The notes under the pieces: generated by a model
What the model saw: the letters and a program-made list of their open reading frames with translations, nothing else
Databases searched by the model: none
What the model was told of the DNA's origin: nothing
Part shown: in pieces, positions 10,691 through 22,400 of the stretch
Position numbering within the stretch: the first letter of the stretch is position 1
Layout: each line of letters opens with the position of its first letter
NCBI GenBank assembly: GCA_012934845.2
Contig: WNNJ02003727.1
Location: 167,687-231,686 of the forward strand
Length of the DNA stretch: 64,000 nt
Source of the DNA: Pomphorhynchus laevis
Lineage: Eukaryota; Acanthocephala; Palaeacanthocephala; Echinorhynchida; Pomphorhynchidae
Direction of reading: 5' to 3'
Made by a program: the position numbers and the translations under genes

Positions 10691-12380
10691 TTATTCGAAG
10701 TATCTTAAAATCCGTTAATATATACAATGTATTTAAGAACTTGCAGCAATTTTATTTTAGGAAACTTGCAATTTTCCTAAATAAGTTTTATCAAAACACA
10801 TGTAAATAGTGCATGTGTATTTTTATTAACCGAATAATCGAATATCTTTTATAATATCAGGTGATTTGAAAAATCAAATTAAAGTAATGTGTATTTGTAT
10901 AAAACGTTTACATAAAAAATTTTCACCAGACACATTCCGGTGTTTATCGAAGTCAACCTCTTAACACAAATTTATTAAATATTTGTGGTTTATTTAAATT
11001 GATTTTCAGTGTCGGATGGGGTTTACCGTATAAATAATTTATTGTGTACGCTACCTTATCAGTCAGGTTGATTTTGTTTGTAGATGGGAAATAAGCTTGT
11101 CTCCACTGCACCAAAGTTTGTGTTTCCAATTGAATTTTATCAATCAATGTTTGGCTCTGACTTATCTCTACTTCATAGGTAAAGAGGCAGTTGGATTTCT
11201 TTTTATATTTAAATTACATTTTTTCAGTCTCTGCAGTACTCGACTTTGCAAGGTAGCATTATTGACAAACTCTGAGTGGTATAAATTCACGGTTTCATTG
11301 TTGTCATTTACGTTTATATATTCTAGTGATGTCTTATGTCTGGTAAAGTTATTTCCAATTTACGATGTTTCGTTACCTTACGCAGATATGATTAATAAAT
11401 TACAAGGTGCACTCAATTATTTTCATATTCCGAAAAATCAGTAATGTTTATCGAACTACCATTGATGTAAATCAAAAGTAGTCCTTGTTTTTATTTAGAC
11501 ACTACTTAATTTCGTTGTTTTCAAAATTCTTAATTTCATTTTATTAATTATAAAATTTTATAAGAAGCACTTAAATTTTCTATAATTGTTTGAATTAATA
11601 TTATATTATTAATATTCTATAAGTAATATTAATATTATAAAATATATAATATATTTATAAGATTATATTATATATTATAATATATATTATATTAAATATT
11701 AATGCATAGTATAAATTTAATAAAATTCGCTTACTATAACGTCTAATAAGTATGTCATTTTTGTTAAGGAGATTTTTTATTATGATTTATAATAATTATA
11801 AGTCAATTTCATGAGTTAATTTTATGAGTTGAGTTCCATTTCTGTTTAAGAGCTACATTTTATTTAAATGTCTTTTTTAATTGCAAAAGTACAAAACAAT
11901 TTATAATTGAAGTATAAAACAGTCAATAATTGTTAAAGTATAAAACAATTATAATGTATAATAAAATAAATCAGATAATATAATGACATAATAAATAATA
12001 AAATAAAACAATTACGTTTATCCTTTAATTGGATACATTAACTTGTATATTAATTTGCTTCTCAAAGATATAATTTGTTATATTACCGACAATTACACTC
12101 ATATTCTGTAACTGTAATTAAATCCCGCACAACGGTATCTAATCTCTACTATATAATCCATTATATAATCTCTACTATATATGGTATATAGATTATAGTA
12201 AATATTATATTTGGTAAATATTGTTTACTATATAGAATATGAAACAATATGCATATTGTTTAATATCCATTCATACAAATTTTTAGCAAATTATTTTAAA
12301 CTTATTTTTTATGATATATTTGGTAAATTTGCATATTGTAAATTTAATATTTTAATAATATTTTGTTGATGTATAATTCT
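10690..12380. other. AT-rich interval without a recognised gene
   Basis: There are two overlapping open stretches, minus 10953-11147 and plus 11097-11444, neither of which resembles a known family. The minus one contains QWRQAYFPSTNKINLTDKVA. From 11520 to 12380 the sequence is almost pure AT with short simple repeats. Confidence 0.4.
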
Positions 12381-12384
12381 AAAT

Positions 12385-12950
12385 TATAAGAAAAAGAAAG
12401 AATCCATTGAACTTGCTTCAAAATTAGCAGAAAAATATTGTCGTATCAAGAATAACAATGTTGTCGTATCAACAATTTCTTGGCAAGAAAAAATAAAAGT
12501 AACACAAAATTTTTCGTGTCAAGCACTGGTTCGGGTGTCGTGTCATGGATGCAGTGTACAAATCAAACTACTCCATAAATCGCAATACTGGGTGACAAAC
12601 CAGAGGTCCCTTTCATATGGCGAAAGGCGTTCTGCCGGTTTCGAGATTTGATCTCTCCAGCAGTACCGGTGTATACTTCAAAATCTCTTTCTTGAGAGCT
12701 CGACCTGGAAAACCCTTCGAGGAAGGCGATCCATAGAATCCTCAGAACGTGACAAGCCACCTCAGCATACGTTCTTAGATGTTGCACCTGCCTTGGGACA
12801 CCCAATGGTGTACTTATAAATAAATCACTATGTTCCCTCACAATGAAGCATAAACACCATGCAGCATTCTATATATCATCGTCAGACCAAGAAATAGAAC
12901 CGAATTACTCTCACAATATTCAAAGTCGCTACGTATGCCCAGTTATCCTA
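12385..12950. other. Unassigned interval of more balanced base composition
   Basis: The base composition is closer to coding than in the flanks. A plus-strand frame is open from about 12375 to 12647 without a methionine near its start. An overlapping minus-strand frame (12841-12563, about 92 codons) begins MREHSDLFISTPLGVPRQ. Neither matches a family I recognise. Confidence 0.3.
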
Positions 12951-12954
12951 TATG

Positions 12955-13525
12955 TAACGACAAACTTCAACAACGGTATACGCGTTTCGCTCTAAAAAGG
13001 CTCATCAGTACGGTGACTTCTATAATCATCTATTGGCTGCTTAACACACGCTAAAACAGTGTTTAAAGCTCGAAAAACAGAACTACCCTTAATCTGAATC
13101 ATCAGAGGGAATTTAGCAAATGCTCTGTGCATGGCAGTGCGTATTGCGTTTAACCATGCATCAGGCACTAAAATCCTTTTAATAGAAATGCTGTTTAACA
13201 GGGACACTTTCAAGTGTGCAAATATATAAAATATAATATTTTATAGTATAATATTTGTACACTTGAAAGTGTCCCTGTTAAACAGCATTTCTATTAAAAA
13301 GAAATTAGTGCTTGATGCGTGGTTAAACTGCAATACGCATTGCCATGCACAGAGCTTATGCTAAATTCCCTCTGATGATTCAGATTAAGGGTAATTCTGC
13401 TTTACAAATTTTGAACATTGCTTAAGCGGGTGTTAAGGTGCCTGTGGATGATTATTGTAGTAACAGTACTTATGAGCTCTTTTAGAGCGAAACGCGTCTG
13501 CCATTGTTAAAGTTTGTCGTCGCAC
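12955..13525. repeat. Foldback element with ~260-bp arms
   Basis: The left arm (about 12955-13228) and right arm (about 13262-13525) are imperfect reverse complements. Examples are ACGCGTTTCGCTCTAAAA against TTTTAGAGCGAAACGCG, and TTTCAAGTGTGCA against TACACTTGAAAGTG. They flank about 35 bp of AT-rich loop. The innermost 60 bp are nearly perfect and the outer parts are more diverged. It resembles a foldback transposon or a MITE pair. No transposase is present. Confidence 0.75.
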
Positions 13526-13639
13526 GTATGATGACGGAGCTTATATGTAAGCTCCTATATATGTTGAAAGTATCAATGGGGTTATTTGAACCACAGCTTA
13601 GAATCCTTGTTTCTGTCGGATTCATAAATATTTAAAAAT

Positions 13640-13920
13640 AAGAAGGTATATAACTTTAAAAATCGCTGGTGGGTTACCCTTTGTCAGTTACACAATGTGC
13701 TACTGATTGTGCTACTGATGAAGGGGTAACACGAAAACGCTTTAAGTAAATTGCAAAAGAAAGCTTGGTTAAATGTTATATACTTAACTATTTTGATATA
13801 TATATGTATAGGGTTATAAAACTTTCTTGATTATTATGTATACAATTTGATAAAGAACTTAAGTTCAAAACGTTAAATAAAAGTTCTGTCGTCTTTGCTG
13901 GTGTAATATATATCTGATTT
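13640..13920. other. PLE-type hairpin and flanking sequence
   Basis: GGGTTACCCTTTGTCAG (about 13671) pairs with CTGATGAAGGGGTAAC (about 13715) to form an imperfect long hairpin. The sequence GAAAACG follows directly. A CTGATGA plus hairpin plus GAAA arrangement also ends other PLE-like pieces in this window (23400-23560, 47545-47575). A PLE reverse transcriptase relic begins just downstream. Confidence 0.4.
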
Positions 13921-13989
13921 TTATATTAACCAAGTACCTCTTAAGGGGTTCCAGCTGCTGTGTAATGCCGGAAATATCTGGATGTTCTA

Positions 13990-14345
13990 CAACGGAAATG
14001 CTATCAAAACGATTACATCAACTAATTTTTCCACTAGCCAAACAAATAATGGGATATAGAAAACAACCGAATTTTTCAAAAAACTAAATGGGGTCAAAAA
14101 GAACATCATGTCCACGGATTTGTTAATCACGATGGACGTTGAATCACTATATCCCTCTATTCCACATGCAGATGGTTTAAACGCATTAAATAAAGCAATG
14201 AAAGCTAATAATTGGTGTGAAAAAAAGAGAAATTTTGTTTGAGAAAGTATGGAATTTATTCTGAAGAATAATGTCTTCGAATTTCATGGCAAATACTTCA
14301 CACAACCAACAGGAACAGCCATGGGCACAGCTGTTGCACCGAGTT
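13990..14345 (+). mobile_element. Penelope-like reverse transcriptase relic
   Basis: The plus strand reads TDLLITMDVESLYPSIPHAD, then GLNALNKAMKANNW. Further on comes FILKNNVFEFHGKYFTQPTG and TAMGTAVAPSYV. The order (L/I)xTxDVxSLYxxIP, N-x-F-x-F-x-G-x-Y-x-Q-x-x-GTAMGTxxAPxY is diagnostic of PLE reverse transcriptases. Only this middle portion is left. It ends in a perfect inverted junction at 14333-14367, and the copy is an old fossil. Confidence 0.85.
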
Positions 14346-14367
14346 ATGTCATAACTCGGTGCAACAT
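14333..14367. repeat. Perfect 17-bp inverted repeat at element junction
   Basis: TGTTGCACCGAGTTATG is followed immediately by its reverse complement. The left arm is the end of the PLE RT relic, so a tiny piece of the element was copied back in inverted orientation at its break point. Confidence 0.8.
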
Positions 14368-14524
14368 TGTCCAGATGTCCGATGACATTGTCCAGAGTCG
14401 TTAAACTTTTGGCATTCAAACAGTCTCGTCCGACAGTACACAATATATTGTTGCCCTTAGGTGGGCTTTCGACTTAGAGGTGTTCAGTCGTAATCCCTTG
14501 GACGAAGCATCGCACTAAGCCTCC

Positions 14525-14790
14525 CGTAATTCCCTTCTTTTACATGTCCCAATCTACTCTACCTCTTTTGGCTTTCGCTCCTTCGTTGTGGCTGCTCCTC
14601 TCTTGTGGAATCAACTGCCTATTCATATCCGCCAATCAACATCTATGCCGTACTTCAAACGCCAAATCCAATTCTTTATCAACAATTAACTAATCCTGTG
14701 ATCTTGATGTTCTTTTTTTTAGTGGTCATGTAAGCGTGCATTTTGCACGCGTTTGCCACGTTAAATAAATTATTGTATTATTATTATATT
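14525..14790 (+). mobile_element. Family L LINE copy b, 3' end only
   Basis: The sequence from CCGTAATTCCCTTCTTTTAC to the terminal run of TATTATTAT matches 60310-60565 of the best copy. It contains the C-terminal codons (SFVVAAPLLWNQLPIHI) ending at an ATTAAC stop near 14690, then the 3' stem-loop GCGTGCATTTTGCACGC at 14734-14750 and AATAAATTATTG. The copy is strongly 5'-truncated, as is usual for LINEs. Confidence 0.85.
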
Positions 14791-14864
14791 AACGGCCTCT
14801 CAACCGAGTGCGTAAACATGCAGTCCAAACCTGCGGTTCCTATCGTACTTAGCAAGATTGCGTC

Positions 14865-15800
14865 AGGCTACATGTAGAGATTATTTTCCGTTCCAATACG
14901 CGGTTCCGGTTCGATACTGTATGTGTTTTCAGGTCGATGCTTAAGTGCATATAGGAAACGATCGCGGACCTTATTATGCCGCTTAATCATGGGTTCGATA
15001 ACATAACTGCAACCGTTAACGGCGTGCAAGTTTGTTTCTTTATATATGTGACAGTGTCTGCAATCTACTGGTCTGGTTGTTTCAATGCGATGCAGAACAG
15101 TAGCCGTTGGTAAGATTCCAAGCCTTGCAAGAATCAATTTTACGTAGATGTGATGTGGTTTTCTGCTATATCTAAAACCTATCAGATTCGATGGAGGCGC
15201 GTTTTCAGATGTAAATAGCTCAATTCCGCATTCTTGACTTTTCGATGCAAGACCATGCTTGAATCTGTGCTTGTAAGTGGTTTTCATTGATAGAAAGCCT
15301 TTCGTCATACTCTGGCCTAATTGATTTTTTAGCTGATATGAGTTCGCTTTTTAGACTTTCATTAGCAAACGGTTCAAAGTTTTCAAGTATGTGCTTATAT
15401 ACTCTTATTCTTGCACTAGCAACCTCGTATGCTATTGAACATATGCCCTATCCCGAAAGTCTAGGCGGAAGATGGATAAAGCCATTATTAGTGAACAATG
15501 ATATACATAGAATTTGCTTAACGTGTTTACACTACGCTCCATCGATAGATTTAAGGGATGTTACAGACAAGTCACTAGCCGTACATTCATACAAAATCTA
15601 AGGCAGATAGAAATCGTTCCGAATATGAACTGTTTGCGTAGGCGATAGACCAAAAGACTTCAGTAAATATACTGCATTGTCAATTTTATCGATCACGGAT
15701 TGAAAGTTAAGCTGTTGAAATGGTGCTAATCCTAAATACTTTATTAAACTGGTATCAGTGACATTGTACTGTCTCATAGACACGATCGAATTCGGCAATC
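14865..15800 (-). mobile_element. R2-like LINE, C-terminal part (restriction-like endonuclease type)
   Basis: The minus strand reads, from 15798 down, a thumb-like segment with SLIKYLGLAPFQQLNFQSVI. A GFIHLPPRLSG...ICSIAYEVASARIRVYKHI block follows, and then 15308-14868, about 146 codons. The last block carries the zinc motif CRHCHIYKETNLHAVNGC (CX2CX8HX4C) followed by IKRHNKVRDRF. A CCHC motif and RHN segment after the RT mark LINEs with a restriction-like endonuclease (R2, R4, NeSL and relatives). At least two interruptions are present (stops near 15540 and 15480). The surrounding DNA is not rDNA, so if this is R2-related it sits at an unusual site or belongs to a non-rDNA relative. Confidence 0.72.
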
Positions 15801-15829
15801 TGTTTCATCTTTATCAGTTGATTGAACAT

Positions 15830-16416
15830 CAACTGATAAAGATTGTCCTATGTGGCTCTAGCGATCATTTATAATAACGGATTCCGATAGATAAACCAGG
15901 AACGACATGGATCATTCTCCATAACTGTAATAAATCATTGTACACATATCTAAAAGATATTTAATATAATATAGAAGATATTTATATCTTTATTTTCCTG
16001 CACTGTATATATACTGGTTATAAATTTTCTCGATTATAAATACTTACATTCAAGATTTTGATTTAATAACCTATAGGGGCCGTAACGTTAACAAAAATCT
16101 GTTGTTCTTTTTCCCGTCTTCGAAATATTTTTATATGACTTAATTTTTAAGACGGAATCCGGTATAGCGGTCTCGTCAAATATCAACTATATATATTATT
16201 TTCGTTCGTAACTTCTACAATTTATGTATGTATAGTTCAAGATCCGACTACGTGGTGCATTGGATGCCTATATAGAACACTGTTATGAACACTGATATAA
16301 AATAATATATAACAAAAAATATTTTACGGACTGGAGCGTTTGGTTTACGTTGTTTTTATTCACTATATTTGCTTACTTAACATCAGGCAAACCTGATTTA
16401 TTTATATTTATTTTAG
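15830..16416. other. No gene recognised upstream of the first VPS15 exon
   Basis: This is AT-rich sequence. I looked for exons encoding the VPS15 kinase N-lobe (glycine loop, VVVKVF-type strand) and did not find one. It is presumably intron. Confidence 0.4.
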
Positions 16417-16472
16417 ATCAACAAAATCAATTAGAAGATAGTAACTGCTGCATTTTTTATAGTCGAATTGTT
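16417..16472 (+). CDS. VPS15: VPS15 exon: end of kinase N-lobe linker
   Basis: It is bounded by TTTTAG and GTATGT. It encodes [19 protein letters not shown], which aligns with the ELEELKIRLNSAQNCLPFQ region before the kinase C-lobe of animal VPS15. Entry is in phase 1 and exit in phase 0. A 47-nt intron follows. Confidence 0.75.
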
Positions 16473-19400
16473 GTATGTATTTTTCTGTATGAATCATTTC
16501 CCCATAACTTTCTGTTTAGCTTAACAATAAAGCTGTTTGCTTGATCAGAACATATACAAAGACCACTTTATTTGAGCGGTTGACAGTGAAACCATATCTC
16601 TCAAAGATAGAAAAATATTGGATTACTTATCAGTTGTTTAAAGCGCTTGAAAAGTGTCACGATAGTGGGGTTTGTAGTCATATATACTGTTCCCCTTTTA
16701 TTTTTGCTTTTTATGTAGTCAATGCTAATAGATTCATTTTCGAATCTGCACGATAGTTGCTTTGTTCAATTACCAAATTTCCAGAATTCTCACACTGGTC
16801 ACTGCTTGTCATATATCAACAATGCAATGATGACTATTCTTAATCTTATTTGAAAATCACATCTAGTTTTTTAATACCTACTTTCAATTTATTAATATTA
16901 AATTCTTTTAATATTTATATATTAATTTAAAAGTGACAGGTTAGCGAGCCTAAATTTCACCTCTTAAAATGACAGAATTCTCTATTCAATCAAACATCAA
17001 TAATCGATTCACCGATCAATCAATGCTTTTTCATAATAATATGAAAATTTTGTGAACAAGATTATTTAATAATTTAATTATTATTAAATTGTGTGAACAA
17101 GATTAATTCGTGTCTAAAAAGACACGAATTGCATTCGTGTCTTTTTAGATTAAAGCGGTGATTGTGGGAGAACATTATAGACATGAGAAGTATTTTTATT
17201 GAATAAAAATTGTTGAGCTTTCGACCACCAAGGCCATTATCATGATAATGGCCTTGGTGGTCGAAAGCTCAACAATTTTCATTCAATAAAAATACTTCTC
17301 ATGCCTATAATGTTCTCCCATAATCACCGCTTTAATATGAAAATTAAAATGTACCGACGAGCTTATGTTAGTAACATACGAACGGAAGCAGATTAAAGTA
17401 ATTTAATTTTTTAAGTTACTGAAATAATTTAGTTTTGAAGGGATTGAAATAAATATCAAATAACTTCTTTTTGAAAAATATATTAATAAAACTATTTTGT
17501 TCATTATTCTTATAATTTAATTAATTATATGCATTTACTAATATAAAATTATATGCTTTTACATAGAGCATTTTAAATATTCTAATTTCAAAGTGTAAGT
17601 TATGAGTGCCTAATGGATGAAAAAATTTAATACTTATAAGTCAATGCTTGATAACTGTGAATATAACTTCATAACTAAGGGCTATAATCCTCTTAGCATG
17701 TCTATTCAGATGTGGAAAGTTTTCCTCTCTGAGGGAAGCGTAAAATTTCATTATTGAGGCTGATCTGAAGTGCTATGCTTGAAGTGTTTTATACTGCAGG
17801 TCAATCACTGATTCATCATATGATGGTCAATCAGTTCCATCGTGTTAAGTTGTGTACCACATCGATCCCGTACTCAACTTTTATTTTTGTGTTGCACGTA
17901 CAACATTGATATTTTTATAATCTATGTGTAATCTATGATTGCCATAACGCTGGCCGGATGTGATCGTCAGCTGTAATATGCTCTGGTTATGATCGACACT
18001 TGCATCAAACTTTTATTCGCTTTTCGCTGGTAACTCATGTTGACGGCAAATCATAATTATGGCTGACTAATTGCCGGTACGACTATTCATCATATATAGC
18101 ACTAAAAATAGAACCGTTATGACGCTGTTGCATATATTTTAATTAGAAAACGTATATATTTTAATTATGATTAGCTGTACTTTTGTTTCCATGATCTAGA
18201 AATTGTATGGAAATACAATTGTACAAGCAAAGTCAGATTACATTGTTTGTACCTTACGTATGATAATCCATGTGTTTTACACATGGATTACATGACAGTC
18301 CAGAAGAACTGCAGTGCTTTGGATTAATATTTGCTGTGCTTTAGATTAATATATAATTAATTTTTATATAAATAATTTGTTTAAAGTATTTAATAATATT
18401 TTAATAATATCTAATATTTAATAATATTACATTATAATCATAAATTAATTGTTTACTCATTTAATAATATTTAAAATTAGGAGAGGACGAAAAATATTAT
18501 TTATTCAAAGTCAAATTTTGGAGAGCGACTTATCATCAGAAAAAATCACAATTACAAAAATTTATGTTCAAAACGTTTTATATACAAATTTACACACATC
18601 ACTTCAAACACTGGATGTGCATCGAAATGTAACGTTCACAAAATTAAGCGCAAAACAAAAAAATAAAATTCAGTATTTAAAGTAAAACAAAAAGCCAACC
18701 GAATAAAATTTAAATTCAATTATAGAAATTTAAACAATAATTTAAATATATATTTAAACAATATATATTTATAATTATTTTTGTATCTAAATGCCATTCC
18801 CAGAAAAAATAAATTGAATATTTCTTCGATATTTCGTTCGATAACCGCGGACATTAGCAAGAAGTATTGTAAGTAGTTAATAGGAATAATAAGATTATAT
18901 AAATTTTAAGATTATTATAAATTTTCTTGGAAGAAAATTTATAACTGTTCTAGCAAATTACAATACTTCTTGATAATGTCCGCGGTTAGCGAACGAAATA
19001 TCGAAGAAATATTCAATTTCTTTTTTCTGGGAAGTGGCATTTAGATACAAAAATAATTATTCCCCCAGAATGTCTCATTCCGTTTCAAAATATATTTATA
19101 AATAACTCGATATTCGGTTTACTGTGAATCATTAATTTATCTTTATTATTTGCATAAAAAATGCTTCTTAGATTCTTCTTCCTAATATAACTCAACGGTA
19201 ATTATTTTACTTATATCAGAACCTATTTTGTGATCACTATTTAAAGAATGGTCAATGACTGCACCTGAACCAATTCCTTTTTTTACAGGATACTTATGCT
19301 GATAAATACGTTTTGATAAACCTTGTCACTTTTGACCTATACATATTAAGAAATTCATCGCAAGGTATTTAGTATACAATCTTTATTATATTGAGGTTTT

Positions 19401-22400
19401 TCTCTAACAATAAGATATAATAACATTATTTTTTATTAAAATAATGATGTATTTATTAATACATTACATTAATATTATAATTGCAACAGTTTATCTGTAT
19501 AATTTTAAATTTTACAGTACCTTATTGTATTGAATAATGTTGTAAAAACATTGTATAAAATTATGTAATATAATTATTACAATTATTATGATTATAATTT
19601 TGTAATATTTGTTGAAATGCAACATTTCAACAAATATATCGATATATTTTGATTAAATATATATCTTCTTTTTTCATAATTTAACTTTCTTATTTAACTT
19701 CTTTTTTATTTTCTAATCTTTAACTTAAAGATTACATTTTTAACTTTAAATTACCTTAAAATCAAGCTATAGATGTTTATTATGTTAAACATCAATAAAG
19801 ATGTTTATTATACTAAATATATAATTTGAATATATAATTTTACTAATAAATTTCAGCACTAGTTCCACATAGTTTGTATTTACAGTTTTTTAGTAAAACT
19901 AATGCTAACGTGTTTGTTGAATGGAAAATATGTTAAGATTTAGACGTATTTGACAGTTTTTGACAATTTTTATTCAATTTGTACTTCAAATAATTATTTT
20001 ACAAAATTAGGTTTACCATGGTGATCTCAAATTGGAAAACATACTGCTTACGAGTTGGAATAAAGTGTTTTTAACTGATTTTGCTGGTTATAAACCCACA
20101 TGGCTTCCGTCGGTAAATACGAAAATTAATACATTAATAAATATGAATACATAAATACATCTTTTAATTTAATCAGGAAGATCCAAGCGTATACTATTAT
20201 TTCTTCGTCTCAGATCAAAGAGATTGCTGTACAGTTGCTCCTGAGCGGTTTATAAATTTTATGGACATAGATGAAGGCATTATGGACACATTCAGTAAAA
20301 GTGGACAAATGAAAATGGACATTTTCAGTCTTGGGTAATTGAAAGAAAATTTATTCTGTCTTATTTCCGGCAGTGTTGCAAATTGTTTTGTTTTTGGTTG
20401 CAATTCCAACCATCGATATACGACTATAAAAAATAAAATTTTAATTGTATTTTAAACTTTTAATTTGTAAAAATTAATTTTGTTTAATTAAAAAGCATTT
20501 TAATTTGTAAAAAGCATTTAAAATATAAAAGGATTACGATTATCTGTTATCTTTGAGTTCTTATTGAATTTTATTATTTAATTATTAATTATATCATATT
20601 TCTAGCTTATTTTTGATTATTAATTAAATATTTTGATTCGCTTTGACGTGATAGATTGTATTAAGATAAGTGACAGCAATATACTGATTAGTGAGAATAA
20701 TTACCTAGACCTTTAATTTTTAAATTAATTAGTAATAGTCAAAAATATACAGAATTATTAATTCGTCAAAATTAAAGTCTTCAAAATATTAAGGATTTAA
20801 TAAATTCAAATTTAGACTTTAGCAAGTATATGTTTTATTTAAACGACAAAATAATGAAATAAAGTTGAAATGGATAGTAAATTATATATTTTGTTAGGAT
20901 AATGAATTACTTTGGATGATCCCATTACATCAGAGTAAATACATCACTATAATGTATTTGACCTGAGAACATTATAGTACATTGTATATCATAAGAAAAT
21001 TTTAAAATTAAAATATTTTTAAATTTTTGTATTTAAATACTCACATCAAATACTCACATTATATTCGTTATGTAAAAATTTTAAATTATTTTTTATCACT
21101 GTAATGTATTTGACCTGAGAGCATTGCAGTTATTTTAATTTTAATATACATTGTATATCATAAGAAAATTTTAAGATTTAAATATTTTTTAATTTTGTAT
21201 AGCAACAAATACGTATACTCGTATTCTGAAAAATTATTATCTTAAATTTTTAAATTTTTATATTTAAAAATTTAATCAGATACAATTTTTAAATTAATGT
21301 TTGCTCAATTATTCTTATGGAATTTTGTATTTTTTGTTTAAAGTTGCATTCTGTATGAACTACACGCCGAGTGTAGTCTTTTCAAGCTATCAGAGTTGCT
21401 CAAATATCGTAGCAATGGACAGCCAATACATCACGATAAAATAAAAGAAACTATAGACTGTCCGATATTGGCGGTATGTTTGATTTAATTTTTACTATCA
21501 ATTAACGGGCTGCATTTAATAGCAACTGATTATAAACATGACTGATCTTGATCATAGTAAAAGACCATCGATGAAAGAGTGCTTTAAAATTCCGTTTCCG
21601 GATTCATTTGACAGTTTTCTTTTCGACTATATTAACTCATTCTGCTCATCCCAGCTCACTTGCGAATTAATGGTTCAAAGGTAAAGTCAACTAAGTTATC
21701 ATCCAATCAAAAGCAAATGAACTTTTTATATCAAAATACATTTATTAATTTTCGCTATTTAGTTGGTGTTAATTTCAATTTTTATTACCTAATAAACACA
21801 TTTAAAAAATGTGTTTATTAATTTTTTTATTTTTTCGTTTCATTAGAAGAACATTTACTTTAAAATTTAAAAATATAACTGAGTTTTGTTGAAGCGCTAA
21901 ATTATCAACTTGAAACAAACATTTGTTTATAAGATATATCCAACATTTTCTAAAAGGAAAGTATTAATATTTTTTATTTTATTGGTTTAATTCAATCAAA
22001 TGCTAAATTCCGGTATAAAAATATATTTACAAAAAATAATGAATAATGAACAAATTGGATTTTTTAATTTCAATTTGAATTATAAATTATAAAATTATTT
22101 TATTTTGATTTATAAGTAATTTAATATACGCAGTATTAAATTATATTCAATTTATACATGAAAACCCAGACAGGTAATCCAAAGAATATAATGGAATGTT
22201 TTTTAGTATTCCTTTAAAGATATGTACTATACTCTAAAAGCCTTGACCTACGGTCCTATAAATAGGAACAGTAATTCAAATAATCAAGTAAGGTGTCAGT
22301 ATTGAGCTGCTGTCCACCATAAAATCTTTCTTCGTCTCACGTTTCTTATGTTTCCGTACACTGGTGCTGATCGGATGTGAACTCAAGACGTCTGCATCGC

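Larger units (their letters stand above)
16670..20010. other. VPS15 intron with two palindromic elements
   Basis: This is AT-rich intron sequence. It contains the inverted repeats at 17149-17336 and 18775-19060 and a hairpin with AATCCATGTGT arms at about 18266-18292. An open stretch at 18449-18685 has no recognisable product. Confidence 0.6.

Noticed and set aside
13700-13735. CTGATGA followed by GAAAAC near the PLE relic as a hammerhead
   Set aside because: The bases between the two boxes do not form stem II. They pair instead with GTTACCC upstream to make a plain hairpin.
15287-15601. Plus-strand frame of 104 codons opposite the R2-like LINE
   Set aside because: It is an antisense shadow. 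The minus strand carries recognisable LINE motifs.
20011-20334. VPS15 kinase domain as a catalytic serine/threonine kinase that has lost activity
   Set aside because: HGD and DFA in place of HRD and DFG are normal for VPS15, so these residues are not signs of decay.
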